Source: Variovorax sp. Root473 (GTDB taxonomy: Bacteria; Pseudomonadota; Gammaproteobacteria; Burkholderiales; Burkholderiaceae_C). Taken from it: a stretch of 64,000 nucleotides of DNA. This document shows positions 26,908-36,981 of the stretch, in pieces. The position numbers were made by a program, and so were the translations under genes. The notes under the pieces were generated by a model. It was given only the letters and a program-made list of their open reading frames with translations, ran no database searches and was not told the origin of the DNA. Position 1 is the stretch's first letter. Each line of letters starts with the position of its first letter. The stretch spans positions 1,665,292-1,729,291 of the forward strand of contig NZ_LMEV01000017.1 of assembly GCF_001426505.1 (NCBI RefSeq), given 5' to 3'.

Positions 26908-28905
26908 TCAGTTCGTCTCGGACAACTGATCGAGGATCGCCGGATTTTCGAGCGTCGACGTGTCCTGCGTGATCGCCTCGCCCTTGGCGATGCTGCGCAG
27001 CAGGCGCCGCATGATCTTGCCGCTGCGCGTCTTGGGAAGGTTGTCGCCGAAGCGGATGTCCTTGGGCTTGGCGATGGGGCCGATTTCCTTGGCGACCCAC
27101 GCACGCAGTTCGTTGGCGATCTGCTTGGCCTCCTCGCCGGTCGGGCGCGAGCGCTTGAGCACGACGAAGGCGCACACGGCCTCGCCCGTCACGTCGTCGG
27201 GTCGGCCCACCACCGCGGCTTCGGCCACGAGATCGGTCTTGGACACCAGCGCCGATTCGATCTCCATCGTGCCCAATCGGTGGCCCGACACGTTGAGCAC
27301 GTCGTCGATACGGCCCGTGATGCGGAAGTAGCCGCGGTCGGCACTGCGCACCGCGCCGTCGCCGGCCAGGTAGATGGTGCCGCCCATCTCTTCGGGGAAG
27401 TAGCTCTTCTTGAAGCGCTCGGGGTCGTTCCAGATGGTGCGGATCATCGAGGGCCAGGGCCGCTTGATGACCAGCATGCCGCCCGCGCCGTTGGGCAGGT
27501 CTTTCCCCGTCTCGTCGACGATCGCGGCCATGATGCCCGGCAGCGGCAAGGTGCACGAGCCCGGCACCAGCGGCGTGGCGCCCGGCAGCGGCGTGATGAC
27601 GTGGCCGCCCGTTTCGGTCTGCCAGAAGGTGTCAACGATCGGGCAGCGCTCGCCGCCGATGTTCCGGTGGTACCACATCCACGCTTCGGGGTTGATCGGC
27701 TCGCCGACCGAGCCGAGGATGCGCAGGCTGGTCAGGTCCCAGTTCTTCGGGTGCACTTTTTCGTCGCCTTCGGCCGCCTTGATGAGCGAACGGATCGCGG
27801 TGGGCGCGGTGTAGAACACGCTGACCTTGTGCTTCTGGATCATTTCCCAGAAGCGCCCCGCATGCGGGAATGTCGGGATGCCTTCGAACACGACCTGCGT
27901 GGCGCCAGCCGCGAGCGGGCCGTAGGCGACGTAGGTGTGGCCGGTGATCCAGCCGATGTCGGCGGTGCACCAGAACATGTCTTCGGCGCGGATGTCGAAG
28001 GTCCAGTCCATCGTGAGCTTGGCCCACAGCAGGTAGCCGCCGGTGGCGTGCTGCACGCCCTTGGGCTTGCCGGTGGAGCCCGAGGTGTAGAGGATGAACA
28101 GCGGGTGCTCGGCATTGACCGGCACAGGCGCGCACTCGGTGCTCTGTCCGGCCAGCGCTTCGGTGAAGGTCTTGTCGCGGCCCTCGACGCGGTTCCACGC
28201 GCTGGGCGTGCGCTCGTACACGAGCACGGTCTTGAGCGTGTCGCAGCCGCCCAGCGCAATGCCGTCGTCCACGATGGCCTTCAGCGGCAGTTCCTTGCCA
28301 CCGCGCAGCTGGTAGTTGGCGGTGATGACGGCCACGGCGCCCGCGTCGATGATGCGTTCCTGCAGTGCCTTGGCCGAGAAGCCGCCGAACACCACGCTGT
28401 GGGTGGCGCCGATGCGCGCGCAGGCCTGCATGGCGACCACGCCTTCGATGGTCATCGGCATGTAGATGATGACGCGGTCGCCCTTGCGGATGCCCTGCGC
28501 TTTCAGTGCATTGGCGAACTGGCTCACGCGGGCCAGCAGTTCCTTGTAGGTGACGCGGGTGACGGCGCCGTCGTCGGCTTCGAAGACGATGGCGGTCTTG
28601 TTCTCGACGGGGGTGCCGATGTGCTTGTCCAGGCAGTTGGCGCTGGCATTGAGCTCACCGTCGCCGAACCATTCGTAGAACGGCGCCTTCGATTCATCCA
28701 GGGTGCGGGTGAAGGGCTTGGTCCACTGGAGGTTGTCCTTGGCCAGGCGGGTCCAGAAGCCTTCGAAGTCCTGCTCGGCTTCCTTGCACAGCGCCTCGTA
28801 GGCGGCCATGCCGGCAATGCGGGCGCCTTCGGTGGCGCGGGCGTCGGGCGGGAACACGCGGTTCTCGACCAGGACGGATTCAATGTTCTTCGATGCGCTG
28901 CTCAT
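26908..28905 (-). CDS. acs: Acetyl-CoA synthetase
   Basis: Converts acetate, ATP and CoA to acetyl-CoA. 665 residues, usual for Acs: N-terminal ACS domain (YEWFGDGELNASANCLDKH), P-loop FILYTSGSTGKPKG, DTFWQTETGGHVITPLPG adenylate motif, hinge GRIDDVLNVSGHRLGTMEIE and the C-terminal PKTRSGKIMRR whose K630 is the lysine normally controlled by acetylation. ATG 28905 has AGGAGAC upstream. The 203 bp between its end and the LapA gene show no gene. Confidence 0.95.
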   Translation of the reverse strand: MSSASKNIESVLVENRVFPPDARATEGARIAGMAAYEALCKEAEQDFEGFWTRLAKDNLQWTKPFTRTLDESKAPFYEWFGDGELNASANCLDKHIGTPVENKTAIVFEADDGAVTRVTYKELLARVSQFANALKAQGIRKGDRVIIYMPMTIEGVVAMQACARIGATHSVVFGGFSAKALQERIIDAGAVAVITANYQLRGGKELPLKAIVDDGIALGGCDTLKTVLVYERTPSAWNRVEGRDKTFTEALAGQSTECAPVPVNAEHPLFILYTSGSTGKPKGVQHATGGYLLWAKLTMDWTFDIRAEDMFWCTADIGWITGHTYVAYGPLAAGATQVVFEGIPTFPHAGRFWEMIQKHKVSVFYTAPTAIRSLIKAAEGDEKVHPKNWDLTSLRILGSVGEPINPEAWMWYHRNIGGERCPIVDTFWQTETGGHVITPLPGATPLVPGSCTLPLPGIMAAIVDETGKDLPNGAGGMLVIKRPWPSMIRTIWNDPERFKKSYFPEEMGGTIYLAGDGAVRSADRGYFRITGRIDDVLNVSGHRLGTMEIESALVSKTDLVAEAAVVGRPDDVTGEAVCAFVVLKRSRPTGEEAKQIANELRAWVAKEIGPIAKPKDIRFGDNLPKTRSGKIMRRLLRSIAKGEAITQDTSTLENPAILDQLSETN

Positions 28906-29057
28906 GCTCTTGTCTCCTGATTGAATGCGGCCGTAATGTCGGGGCACGCACTTACGGGCCACTGACGGGGTCGATGTTAGTTCGCAGGGTTATCACGAGT
29001 GCGTCACTGGGAGACCTCTAGAATCGCCCGACTTTTTTACACCTGTCTTCTTACTTC

Positions 29058-29693
29058 ATGTCCGCCCCCGATCCTTTCGACGCCCGGAACGCACCCGTAC
29101 CAGCGCGCACTTCCCCGCTGAAGCCCCTGCCCCGGCTCATCTTCGCCAGCCGCTGGCTGCAGTTGCCGCTGTACCTGGGGCTGATCGTGGCCCAGGGCGT
29201 GTACGTGGTGCACTTCCTGGTCGAGTTGCTGCACCTGGTGGAAGCCGCCTTCGGCAACAAGGACGCGCTGCAGGCCCTCATCGCGAGCATCGGTTACAAG
29301 ACCACCGCACCCGTCGGCGCGCTCAACGAGACGGTGATCATGCTGGTGGTGCTGGCGCTGATCGACGTGGTGATGATCTCCAACCTGCTGATCATGGTGA
29401 TCGTGGGCGGCTACGAGACCTTCGTGAGCCGCATGGACCTCGAAGGCCACCAGGATCAGCCCGAGTGGCTGAGCCACGTGAACGCCTCGGTGCTCAAGGT
29501 GAAGCTGGCCACCGCCATCATCGGCATCAGCTCGATCCACCTGCTCAAGACCTTCATCAACGCGGACAACTACACCGACAAGGTGCTGATCGCGCAGACC
29601 GTGATCCACATCGCATTCCTGTTCTCGGCCATGGCCATCGCCTACACCGACAAGCTGATGAACGAGGCGGCCGCCGCCAACACACGCCATTAA
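29058..29693 (+). CDS. UPF0114 (YqhA/TIGR00645) family membrane protein
   Basis: 211 residues; the family core starts at FASRWLQLPLYLGLIVAQGVYVVHFLVELLHL, continues with LNETVIMLVVLALIDVVMISNLLIMVIVGGYETFVSR and KLATAIIGISSIHLLKTFIN, and ends with a last helix. Three to four transmembrane segments. Function unknown. The stop codon overlaps that of the convergent LysR gene by 3 bp (TTAA). A TAGAAT -10-like box lies at 29019-29024. Confidence 0.9.
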   Translation: MSAPDPFDARNAPVPARTSPLKPLPRLIFASRWLQLPLYLGLIVAQGVYVVHFLVELLHLVEAAFGNKDALQALIASIGYKTTAPVGALNETVIMLVVLALIDVVMISNLLIMVIVGGYETFVSRMDLEGHQDQPEWLSHVNASVLKVKLATAIIGISSIHLLKTFINADNYTDKVLIAQTVIHIAFLFSAMAIAYTDKLMNEAAAANTRH

Positions 29694-30601
29694 GAGGGCG
29701 TATCCCAGGCCGGCACTTCGGTGAAGCGCTCGGCCAGGAAATCGAGCAAGGTGCGCAGCGCAGACGGCATGTGCTTGCGCGAGGCGTACACCGCATACAC
29801 CCCCAGCACCTGCGGCTCGTGATCGGGAAAGAGCGACACCAGCTCGCCCGATTGCAACAACCCCGACGTGAGATAGGTAGGCAGCATCGCGATGCCCGCC
29901 CCGGCCCGCGCCAGCGCCATCAGGCTGGCCGCGTCGTTGGTCGAGAGGTTGCCGGCCACCGCCACCGAGACCGGCTGGCCGTCGGCCTTGCGCGTGAAAT
30001 TCCAGAGGCTGCGGCCGAAATACGAATGCGTGAGGCAGTTGCGCTGCGCCAGCTCTTCCACGCGCTGCGGCTGGCCGTGCGCCTTCAGGTAGGCCGGCGT
30101 TGCGCAGACCACCGAGCGGCACACCGAGAGCCGGCGCGCGATGAGGTTCGGATCGATCTCGGCCGACACGCGAATGGCAAGGTCGATGCGTTCGTCCACC
30201 AGGTTCACCGCGCGGTCGAGCAGCACCAGGTCGACCGCCACGCCCGGATAGCGCCGCACATAGTCGGCCACCGCGCCGGCCAGCTGCGCCTGCGCGAACG
30301 AGGTGCTGGCGGTGATGCGCAACTGCCCGCTCGGTGCCTCGGCCGGGTGGCGCACCGCGGCCTGCATGTCGCCCGCGAGTTCGAGCACCTGGCGGCAGCG
30401 CGGCAGCAATTCCTCGCCCGCCGCCGTGAGGCTCAGGCGGCGCGTCGTGCGGTGCAGCAGGCGTGCGCCGGTCCATTGCTCCAGCTCGGCCACGTAGCGC
30501 GTGACCACCGGGCGCGACAGGTCGAGCTTGTCGGCCGCGGCCGAGAGGCTGCCCGCGTCCACCACGGTGACGAACACCCGCATTGCATTCAATCGATCCA
30601 T
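29690..30601 (-). CDS. LysR-family regulator
   Basis: 303 residues with HTH VTVVDAGSLSAAADKLDLSRPVVTRYVAELEQWTGARLLHRTTRRLSLT and an effector domain of the CrgA-like group (ERIDLAIRVSAEIDPNLIARRL, CATPAYLKAHGQPQRVEEL). Divergent from the NAD(P)-binding gene over a 108-bp AT-rich spacer that contains TTTCGAGGTATTTCTTTCGAAA, a symmetrical element that may be its operator. It probably responds to oxidative or electrophile stress, as related pairs do, but this is inference. Confidence 0.9.
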   Translation of the reverse strand: MDRLNAMRVFVTVVDAGSLSAAADKLDLSRPVVTRYVAELEQWTGARLLHRTTRRLSLTAAGEELLPRCRQVLELAGDMQAAVRHPAEAPSGQLRITASTSFAQAQLAGAVADYVRRYPGVAVDLVLLDRAVNLVDERIDLAIRVSAEIDPNLIARRLSVCRSVVCATPAYLKAHGQPQRVEELAQRNCLTHSYFGRSLWNFTRKADGQPVSVAVAGNLSTNDAASLMALARAGAGIAMLPTYLTSGLLQSGELVSLFPDHEPQVLGVYAVYASRKHMPSALRTLLDFLAERFTEVPAWDTPS

Positions 30602-30709
30602 TCGAACGATTTTAGGAATAAAGAAGCGCAGATTTCGAGGTATTTCTTTCGAAACCAGAAACCTAAGATGCGATTCATCCCCTTCTCAACCTCTTGACTG
30701 GAGTCCCTC

Positions 30710-31327
30710 ATGAGCCACATCGCCATCCTCGGCGCCACCGGTCGCGCCGGCGGCCGCCTTCTCGAAGAAGCCCTGCGTCGCGGCCACACCGTGACGGCCA
30801 TCGCCCGCCACGCCAGCGCCAAGCTGGCAGGCCGTGCCAACGTGAGGGCCATCGACCTCGACGTGCTCGACGGCGCCGCCCTCGAAAAGGCCGTGGCCAG
30901 GCATGACGCCGTGTTCAGCGCCGCGCATTTCGCCACCGTGCCGCCCGCAGCCGTCATCGAGCCCGTCAAGCGCGCGGGCGTGAAGCGCCTGCTGGTGGTC
31001 GGCGGTGCCGGCAGCCTGTTCGCGGCGCCCGGCCTGAAGGTGATCGACACGCCGAACTTCCCCGATGCCTACCGCGCCGAAGCCACGGCCGGCGGCGTGT
31101 TCCTCGATGCGCTGCGCAACGAGAAGGAGCTCGACTGGACCTTCCTGTCGCCCTCCGCAGAATTCGTCGAAGGCGAGCGCACCGGCAAGTTCCGCCTCGG
31201 CAAGGACGACCTGCTGGTGAGCGCCGAGGGCCGCAGCTGGATCACCTTCGAGGACTACGCGATCGCGCTCATCGACGAGCTCGAAAAGCCCGCGCACTCG
31301 CGCCAGCGCTACACGATCGGGTATTGA
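30710..31327 (+). CDS. NAD(P)-binding atypical SDR (NmrA-like)
   Basis: 205-residue Rossmann-fold protein. N-terminal MSHIAILGATGRAGGRLLEEALRRGHTVTAIAR holds the GxxGxxG nucleotide motif; KRAGVKRLLVVGGAGSL and the C-terminal YAIALIDELEKPAHSRQRYTIGY are typical of NAD(P)H-binding YwnB/BVR-B-like proteins. No SDR Y-x-x-x-K is seen. Divergent LysR neighbour is the probable regulator. Substrate unknown. Confidence 0.88.
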   Translation: MSHIAILGATGRAGGRLLEEALRRGHTVTAIARHASAKLAGRANVRAIDLDVLDGAALEKAVARHDAVFSAAHFATVPPAAVIEPVKRAGVKRLLVVGGAGSLFAAPGLKVIDTPNFPDAYRAEATAGGVFLDALRNEKELDWTFLSPSAEFVEGERTGKFRLGKDDLLVSAEGRSWITFEDYAIALIDELEKPAHSRQRYTIGY

Positions 31328-31445
31328 GACTCGCCCCCAGGCTGCGCGCACTTCGTGTCGCTTCGCCAACCCCATACCGGGGGCGGGCCGGCCGCTTCGG
31401 GCGGCCGCGCGCGGCGGCCCCCACGAACAATCCGACGCCCGAAAC

Positions 31446-32843
<1,398 letters not shown>

Positions 32844-32979
32844 GAGAAAAAAAAGCTCCGCAGTCTTGGGTGAGTGCGCCCGCTCACCGAGCGCGATGCC
32901 GAGTATCGGCGCAATAAGAATAGCTCGCATCTGACGAGGCCCTTCACCCGCGTCCCACAGCCACGATATGCCCATGGGT

Positions 32980-33008
32980 TGACTCACGTCATGCCAAAAA
33001 GTTATAAT
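32980..33008 (+). promoter_or_regulatory. Sigma-70 promoter of proVWX
   Basis: TTGACT at 32980-32985 and TATAAT at 33003-33008 with a 17-bp spacer: an almost consensus promoter in otherwise GC-rich DNA. A start site near 33015 would give a leader of about 387 nt before proV. Confidence 0.82.
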
Positions 33009-33011
33009 CAT

Positions 33012-33401
33012 GGGCTTCCGACGACCAACAAGTCATGTTGGTCACCCTTGCACTACTCGCGGATCAGCGAATCCCGTCGCGGTGCAAGGCCCTCCACGCC
33101 GGGCCCAGCCCGGCAAACCGGCCGGATCTTTTTCCGGCCCCATTGCCACGTCACGCTCATCCAGGCGGCGCCCCTCGACCAGGCCCGTTGTCTGCGTATG
33201 AAGCATCCGGCGGGCACTGGTTTCGTCGCCAAGTCGTCTTCAGTGCCTGTCGGCAGCCCTCGGGGCTCGCCGGGCCATTGCATGCGCATGCGCAATCTTC
33301 ATGCGCGCTGTCGGGCAGTTCCCTCATCGGGCTGATGGCGTGGCCGTTGCCGCCCTCCGGGGCGGTGCTGTGTCCACCCTTCACTCAAGGAGCCCCGGCA
33401 T
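33012..33401 (+). promoter_or_regulatory. Long structured 5' leader of proV
   Basis: No gene is visible between the promoter and proV. The leader starts with a perfect hairpin GACCAACA/TGTTGGTC (around 33020-33043). It continues with a bulged hairpin CTTGCAC...CGCG/CGCG-GTGCAAG, then a perfect GGCCGGA/TCCGGCC hairpin at 33120-33139 with no U tract, and then an interrupted stem with CACTG/CAGTG. The sequence does not match a riboswitch I can name. It may be an osmoregulatory or metabolite-sensing leader; this is inference. Confidence 0.5.
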
Positions 33402-34655
33402 ATGGCCAAAGGAATTCTCATCGACCATGTCTTCAAGGTGTTCGGCGATTCGCCCGAGCAAGCCCTCGAACTGGTCCGCCAAGGTTTTTCGAAAAAGGAA
33501 ATCCTGGCGCAGACGGGCCAGTCGATCGGCGTGTTCGATGCCACCTTCGAGATCCAGGCCGGCGAGATCTTCGTGATCATGGGCCTGTCGGGCTCGGGCA
33601 AGTCGACGCTGGTGCGCCTGTTGAACCGGCTCATCGAGCCGACCGCCGGGCGCATCGTGATCGATGGCGCCGACATCAACGAACACTCCGACAGCAAGCT
33701 GCGCGCACTGCGCCGCAAGGACATCAGCATGGTGTTCCAGTCATTCGCGCTGATGCCGCACATGACGGTGCGCGAGAACACCGCCTTCGGCCTGGAGCTG
33801 TCGGGTACACGCAAGAAGGACCGCCTCGCGCAGGCCGACCTTGCGCTCGCGCAGGTGGGCCTTTCGGGCTGGGGCGACAGCTATCCCGACGAGCTCTCGG
33901 GCGGCATGCAACAGCGCGTGGGCCTGGCGCGCGCGCTGGCATCCGACCCGTCGATCCTGCTGATGGACGAGGCCTTCTCGGCGCTCGACCCGATCATCCG
34001 CACCGAGATGCAGTCGGAGCTGCTGCGGCTGCAGCAGGTGCAGCGGCGCACCATCGTCTTCATCTCGCACGACCTCGACGAAGCCATGCGCATCGGCGAC
34101 CGCATCGCGATCATGAAGGACGGTCACGTGATCCAGGTCGGCACACCCGACGAGATCCTGCGCACCCCGGCCGACGACTACGTGCGCAGCTTCGTGCGCG
34201 GCGTGGACGCGGCGGCGGTGTTCAAGGCGGCCGACATCGCGCGCAAATCGCTCACCGTGGTGTGCGAGCACCCCGAGCGCGGCGCACGCGCGGCGCTCAA
34301 GCTGCTCGAAGACCAGGACCGCGACTTCGCCTACGTGACGAGCCCGACCAAGCGCTTCCTGGGTGTGGTGTCGGCCGACACGCTGCGCGGCGCGCTCGAC
34401 GGGCATTCGGGCCCGCTCGGCCTGCAGCCGGCCTTCCTTGAAGACCTGCCGCGCATCGACGCCGAAGCGCCCGTGGCGGGCCTGATCGGCCAGCTCGCGC
34501 AGGCGCCGTGCGCGCTGCCCGTCGTGGCCAGCGATGGCCGCTTCTGCGGCGCGATCAGCAAGACGACATTGCTGCGGTTCCTCGACCGCGACACACCGCC
34601 GATCGAACCCGTCTCGCCGCACGCCGCCCCCGCACTCGCCGCTGAGCCGCACTGA
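33402..34655 (+). CDS. proV: Glycine betaine/proline ABC transporter, ATP-binding subunit
   Basis: 417 residues. The N-terminus (IDHVFKVFGDSPEQALELVRQGFSKKEILAQTG) is typical of ProV/OpuAA. Walker A is GLSGSGKST near residue 66, signature LSGGMQQRVGLARAL, Walker B ILLMDEAFSALDP, H-loop VFISHDLDEA. The C-terminal third is a pair of CBS-like domains (TVVCEHPERGARAALKLL, then APCALPVVASDGRFCGAI), which sense ionic strength in this family. First gene of proVWX. Confidence 0.95.
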   Translation: MAKGILIDHVFKVFGDSPEQALELVRQGFSKKEILAQTGQSIGVFDATFEIQAGEIFVIMGLSGSGKSTLVRLLNRLIEPTAGRIVIDGADINEHSDSKLRALRRKDISMVFQSFALMPHMTVRENTAFGLELSGTRKKDRLAQADLALAQVGLSGWGDSYPDELSGGMQQRVGLARALASDPSILLMDEAFSALDPIIRTEMQSELLRLQQVQRRTIVFISHDLDEAMRIGDRIAIMKDGHVIQVGTPDEILRTPADDYVRSFVRGVDAAAVFKAADIARKSLTVVCEHPERGARAALKLLEDQDRDFAYVTSPTKRFLGVVSADTLRGALDGHSGPLGLQPAFLEDLPRIDAEAPVAGLIGQLAQAPCALPVVASDGRFCGAISKTTLLRFLDRDTPPIEPVSPHAAPALAAEPH

Positions 34656-34676
34656 ATCCACGAAGGACCTTGAACG

Positions 34677-35843
34677 ATGAACGACACCACATTGCCTTCC
34701 GACCTGAACGCGCCCCTGATGGACGCACCCGTTGCAGACACGCCCATTGCCCTCGATCCGTGGCAGGCGCTCTCGGCCGCGCCCGACACCGCGACCGCCA
34801 GCGCCTGGCTTGACGCACCGGCGAACGCCGTCGTCGGTCAGGGCGACACCGCCACCCACGGCTTTGCGCTGCACCGCCTGTGGGACGGGTCGCTGCCCGT
34901 CGAGGGCTGGATCAACCAGGGCCTGGGCTGGGTGGTCGAGCACTTCCGCCCCTTCTTCCAGACCGTGCGCCTGCCCATCGACAGCACGCTCAACTCGGTG
35001 CAGGGCCTGCTCACCGCCCTGCCCGCGCTGCCGATGATCGCGCTCATCGGCCTGCTCGCCTGGCAGTTCGCCGGCCGCGCGCTGGCCATCGGCACCGTCG
35101 TGTCGCTGATGCTGGTGACCGTGCTGGGCATCTGGCCCGAAGCCATGGTCACGCTGTCGCTGGTGCTGACCTCGCTGGTGTTCTGCATGGTCATCGGTCT
35201 GCCGCTGGGCGTGCTGCTGGCCAGCAGCGACCGGGCCCAGCGTGTGATGCGCCCGGTGCTCGACGCGATGCAGACCACGCCGGCCTTCGTGTACCTCGTG
35301 CCGGTGGTGATGCTGTTCGGCATCGGCAACGTGCCGGGCGTGATCGTGACCATCGTCTTCGCGCTCGCCCCGCTGGTGCGCCTGACCAACCTCGGCCTGC
35401 GCCAGGTGCGCCCCGACCTCATCGAGGCCGCGCGCGCCTACGGCGCCTCGCCCTGGCAGATGCTCGTGAAGGTGAAGCTGCCGCTGGCCATGCCGTCGAT
35501 CATGGCGGGCATCAACCAGGCGCTGATGCTGTCGCTGTCGATGGTGGTGATCGCCTCGATGATCGCCGTGGGCGGCCTGGGCCAGATGGTGCTGCGCGGC
35601 ATTGGCCGGCTCGACATGGGACTGGCCACCGTCGGCGGCCTGGGCATCGTGCTGCTGGCGATCACGCTGGACCGCCTGACGCAGGCCATGGGCAAGTCGC
35701 GCCGCAGCGCCGGCCACCGCTGGTGGTACACGGGCCCGGCGGGTCTCGCACTGCGCACGCTGCAGCGCCTCGTGGGTACGCCCTCACGCGGCCAGCCGCA
35801 CGCCGACGACGCCGTGCCCGCCCTTTCCACGCAAGCCCCATAA
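34677..35843 (+). CDS. proW: Glycine betaine/proline ABC transporter, permease
   Basis: 388 residues. A hydrophilic N-terminal extension of about 90 residues precedes the membrane part, as in E. coli ProW. About seven helices follow, with the coupling-helix (EAA) motif EAARAYGASPWQMLVKVKLPLAMPSIMAG and the ALMLSLSMVVIASMIAVGGLGQMVLRGI block characteristic of ProW/OpuAB. Starts 21 bp after proV. Confidence 0.95.
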   Translation: MNDTTLPSDLNAPLMDAPVADTPIALDPWQALSAAPDTATASAWLDAPANAVVGQGDTATHGFALHRLWDGSLPVEGWINQGLGWVVEHFRPFFQTVRLPIDSTLNSVQGLLTALPALPMIALIGLLAWQFAGRALAIGTVVSLMLVTVLGIWPEAMVTLSLVLTSLVFCMVIGLPLGVLLASSDRAQRVMRPVLDAMQTTPAFVYLVPVVMLFGIGNVPGVIVTIVFALAPLVRLTNLGLRQVRPDLIEAARAYGASPWQMLVKVKLPLAMPSIMAGINQALMLSLSMVVIASMIAVGGLGQMVLRGIGRLDMGLATVGGLGIVLLAITLDRLTQAMGKSRRSAGHRWWYTGPAGLALRTLQRLVGTPSRGQPHADDAVPALSTQAP

Positions 35844-35864
35844 CGATCACGGAGGACATCACGC

Positions 35865-36878
35865 ATGAAGACCCCACGCCTCTTCTTCGCCCGCGGCCTC
35901 CTGGCACTGGGCTTCGTCGCCTTCGGTGCGACCGCACAGGCCGCCACCGACCTGCCCGGCCAGGGCGTCACGGTGCAACCGCTGAAAAGCTCGCTCGCCG
36001 AGGAAGCCTTCCAGACGTTGCTGGTGATGCGCGCGCTCGAAAAGCTCGGTTACACGGTCGAGCCCATGAAAGACCTGGAGCCCGCCACCGAGCACCTGGC
36101 CATTGCCAACGGCGACGCCACCTTCATGGCCAACCACTGGAGCCTGCTGCACGCCGACTTCTACAAGAACAGCGGCGGCGACGCCAAGCTGTGGCGCCAG
36201 GGCACGTACTCCGACGGCGCAGTGCAGGGCTACCTGATCGACCGCAAGACCGCCGAGCAGTACAACATCACCAACCTCGCGCAGCTCAAGGACCCGGCGA
36301 TCGCCCGGCTGTTCGATGCCGACGGCGACGGCAAGGCCGACCTCACCGGCTGCAACCCCGGCTGGGGCTGCGAGCTGGCCATCGAAAGCCACCTGAGCGC
36401 CTACCAGCTGCGCGACAGCGTGACCCACAAGCAGGGCAGCTACGCCGCGCTCATGGCCGACACCATCGCGCGCTTCAAGCAGGACAAGCCGATCCTCTAC
36501 TACACCTGGACGCCGTACTGGGTCAGCGCCGTGCTGCGACCGGGCGCCGACGTGGTCTGGCTGCAGGTGCCGTTCTCGTCCGCGCAGGCAGGCGAACAGG
36601 CGGACACCCGCCTGCCCAACGGCCGCAACTACGGCTTCCTGGCCAACCAGCAGCGCATCGTCGCCAACCGCGCCTTCGTCGAGAAGAACCCCGCCGCCGG
36701 CCGCCTGTTCGAGGTGATGAAGCTGCCGATCGCCGACATCAACGCGCAGAACCTGCGCATGAGCGAAGGCGCGAACAGCATGCAGGACGTGCAGCGCCAC
36801 ACCGACGGCTGGATTCGCGTGCACCAGGCCACCTTCGATGGGTGGATTGCGCAGGCGCGCGACGCGGCCGCCCGGTAG
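35865..36878 (+). CDS. proX: Glycine betaine-binding periplasmic protein
   Basis: 337 residues. Signal peptide to about residue 26 (LALGFVAFGATAQA), then the mature protein begins DLPGQGVTVQPLKSSLAEEAFQTLLVMRALEKLGYTV and includes LFDADGDGKADLTGCNPGWGCE and YYTWTPYWVS, closely resembling E. coli ProX, including the tryptophans that box the betaine ammonium group and the Cys pair. Together with proVW it forms an osmoprotectant importer. A 9-bp perfect GC hairpin follows at 36896-36922. Confidence 0.96.
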   Translation: MKTPRLFFARGLLALGFVAFGATAQAATDLPGQGVTVQPLKSSLAEEAFQTLLVMRALEKLGYTVEPMKDLEPATEHLAIANGDATFMANHWSLLHADFYKNSGGDAKLWRQGTYSDGAVQGYLIDRKTAEQYNITNLAQLKDPAIARLFDADGDGKADLTGCNPGWGCELAIESHLSAYQLRDSVTHKQGSYAALMADTIARFKQDKPILYYTWTPYWVSAVLRPGADVVWLQVPFSSAQAGEQADTRLPNGRNYGFLANQQRIVANRAFVEKNPAAGRLFEVMKLPIADINAQNLRMSEGANSMQDVQRHTDGWIRVHQATFDGWIAQARDAAAR

Positions 36879-36981
36879 CACCGACGCACACCCGCGCCGG
36901 CGCCCTTTCGCCCGGCGCCGGCCTGCGGTATTGGTGGCTGAGATAATCGAGGGCGTTCCCCCTCCAAGAAGACTCCCCACC

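Noticed and set aside
33120..33139. Rho-independent terminator in the proV leader
   Set aside because: The perfect stem is not followed by a T tract, and the Ts lie in the loop.
33012..33401. Guanidine (mini-ykkC) or SAM riboswitch before proV
   Set aside because: The characteristic loop sequences (for example ACGR) are absent from the hairpins.
36896..36922. Terminator after proX
   Set aside because: A perfect 9-bp GC hairpin but no T tract; noted in the proX entry only.
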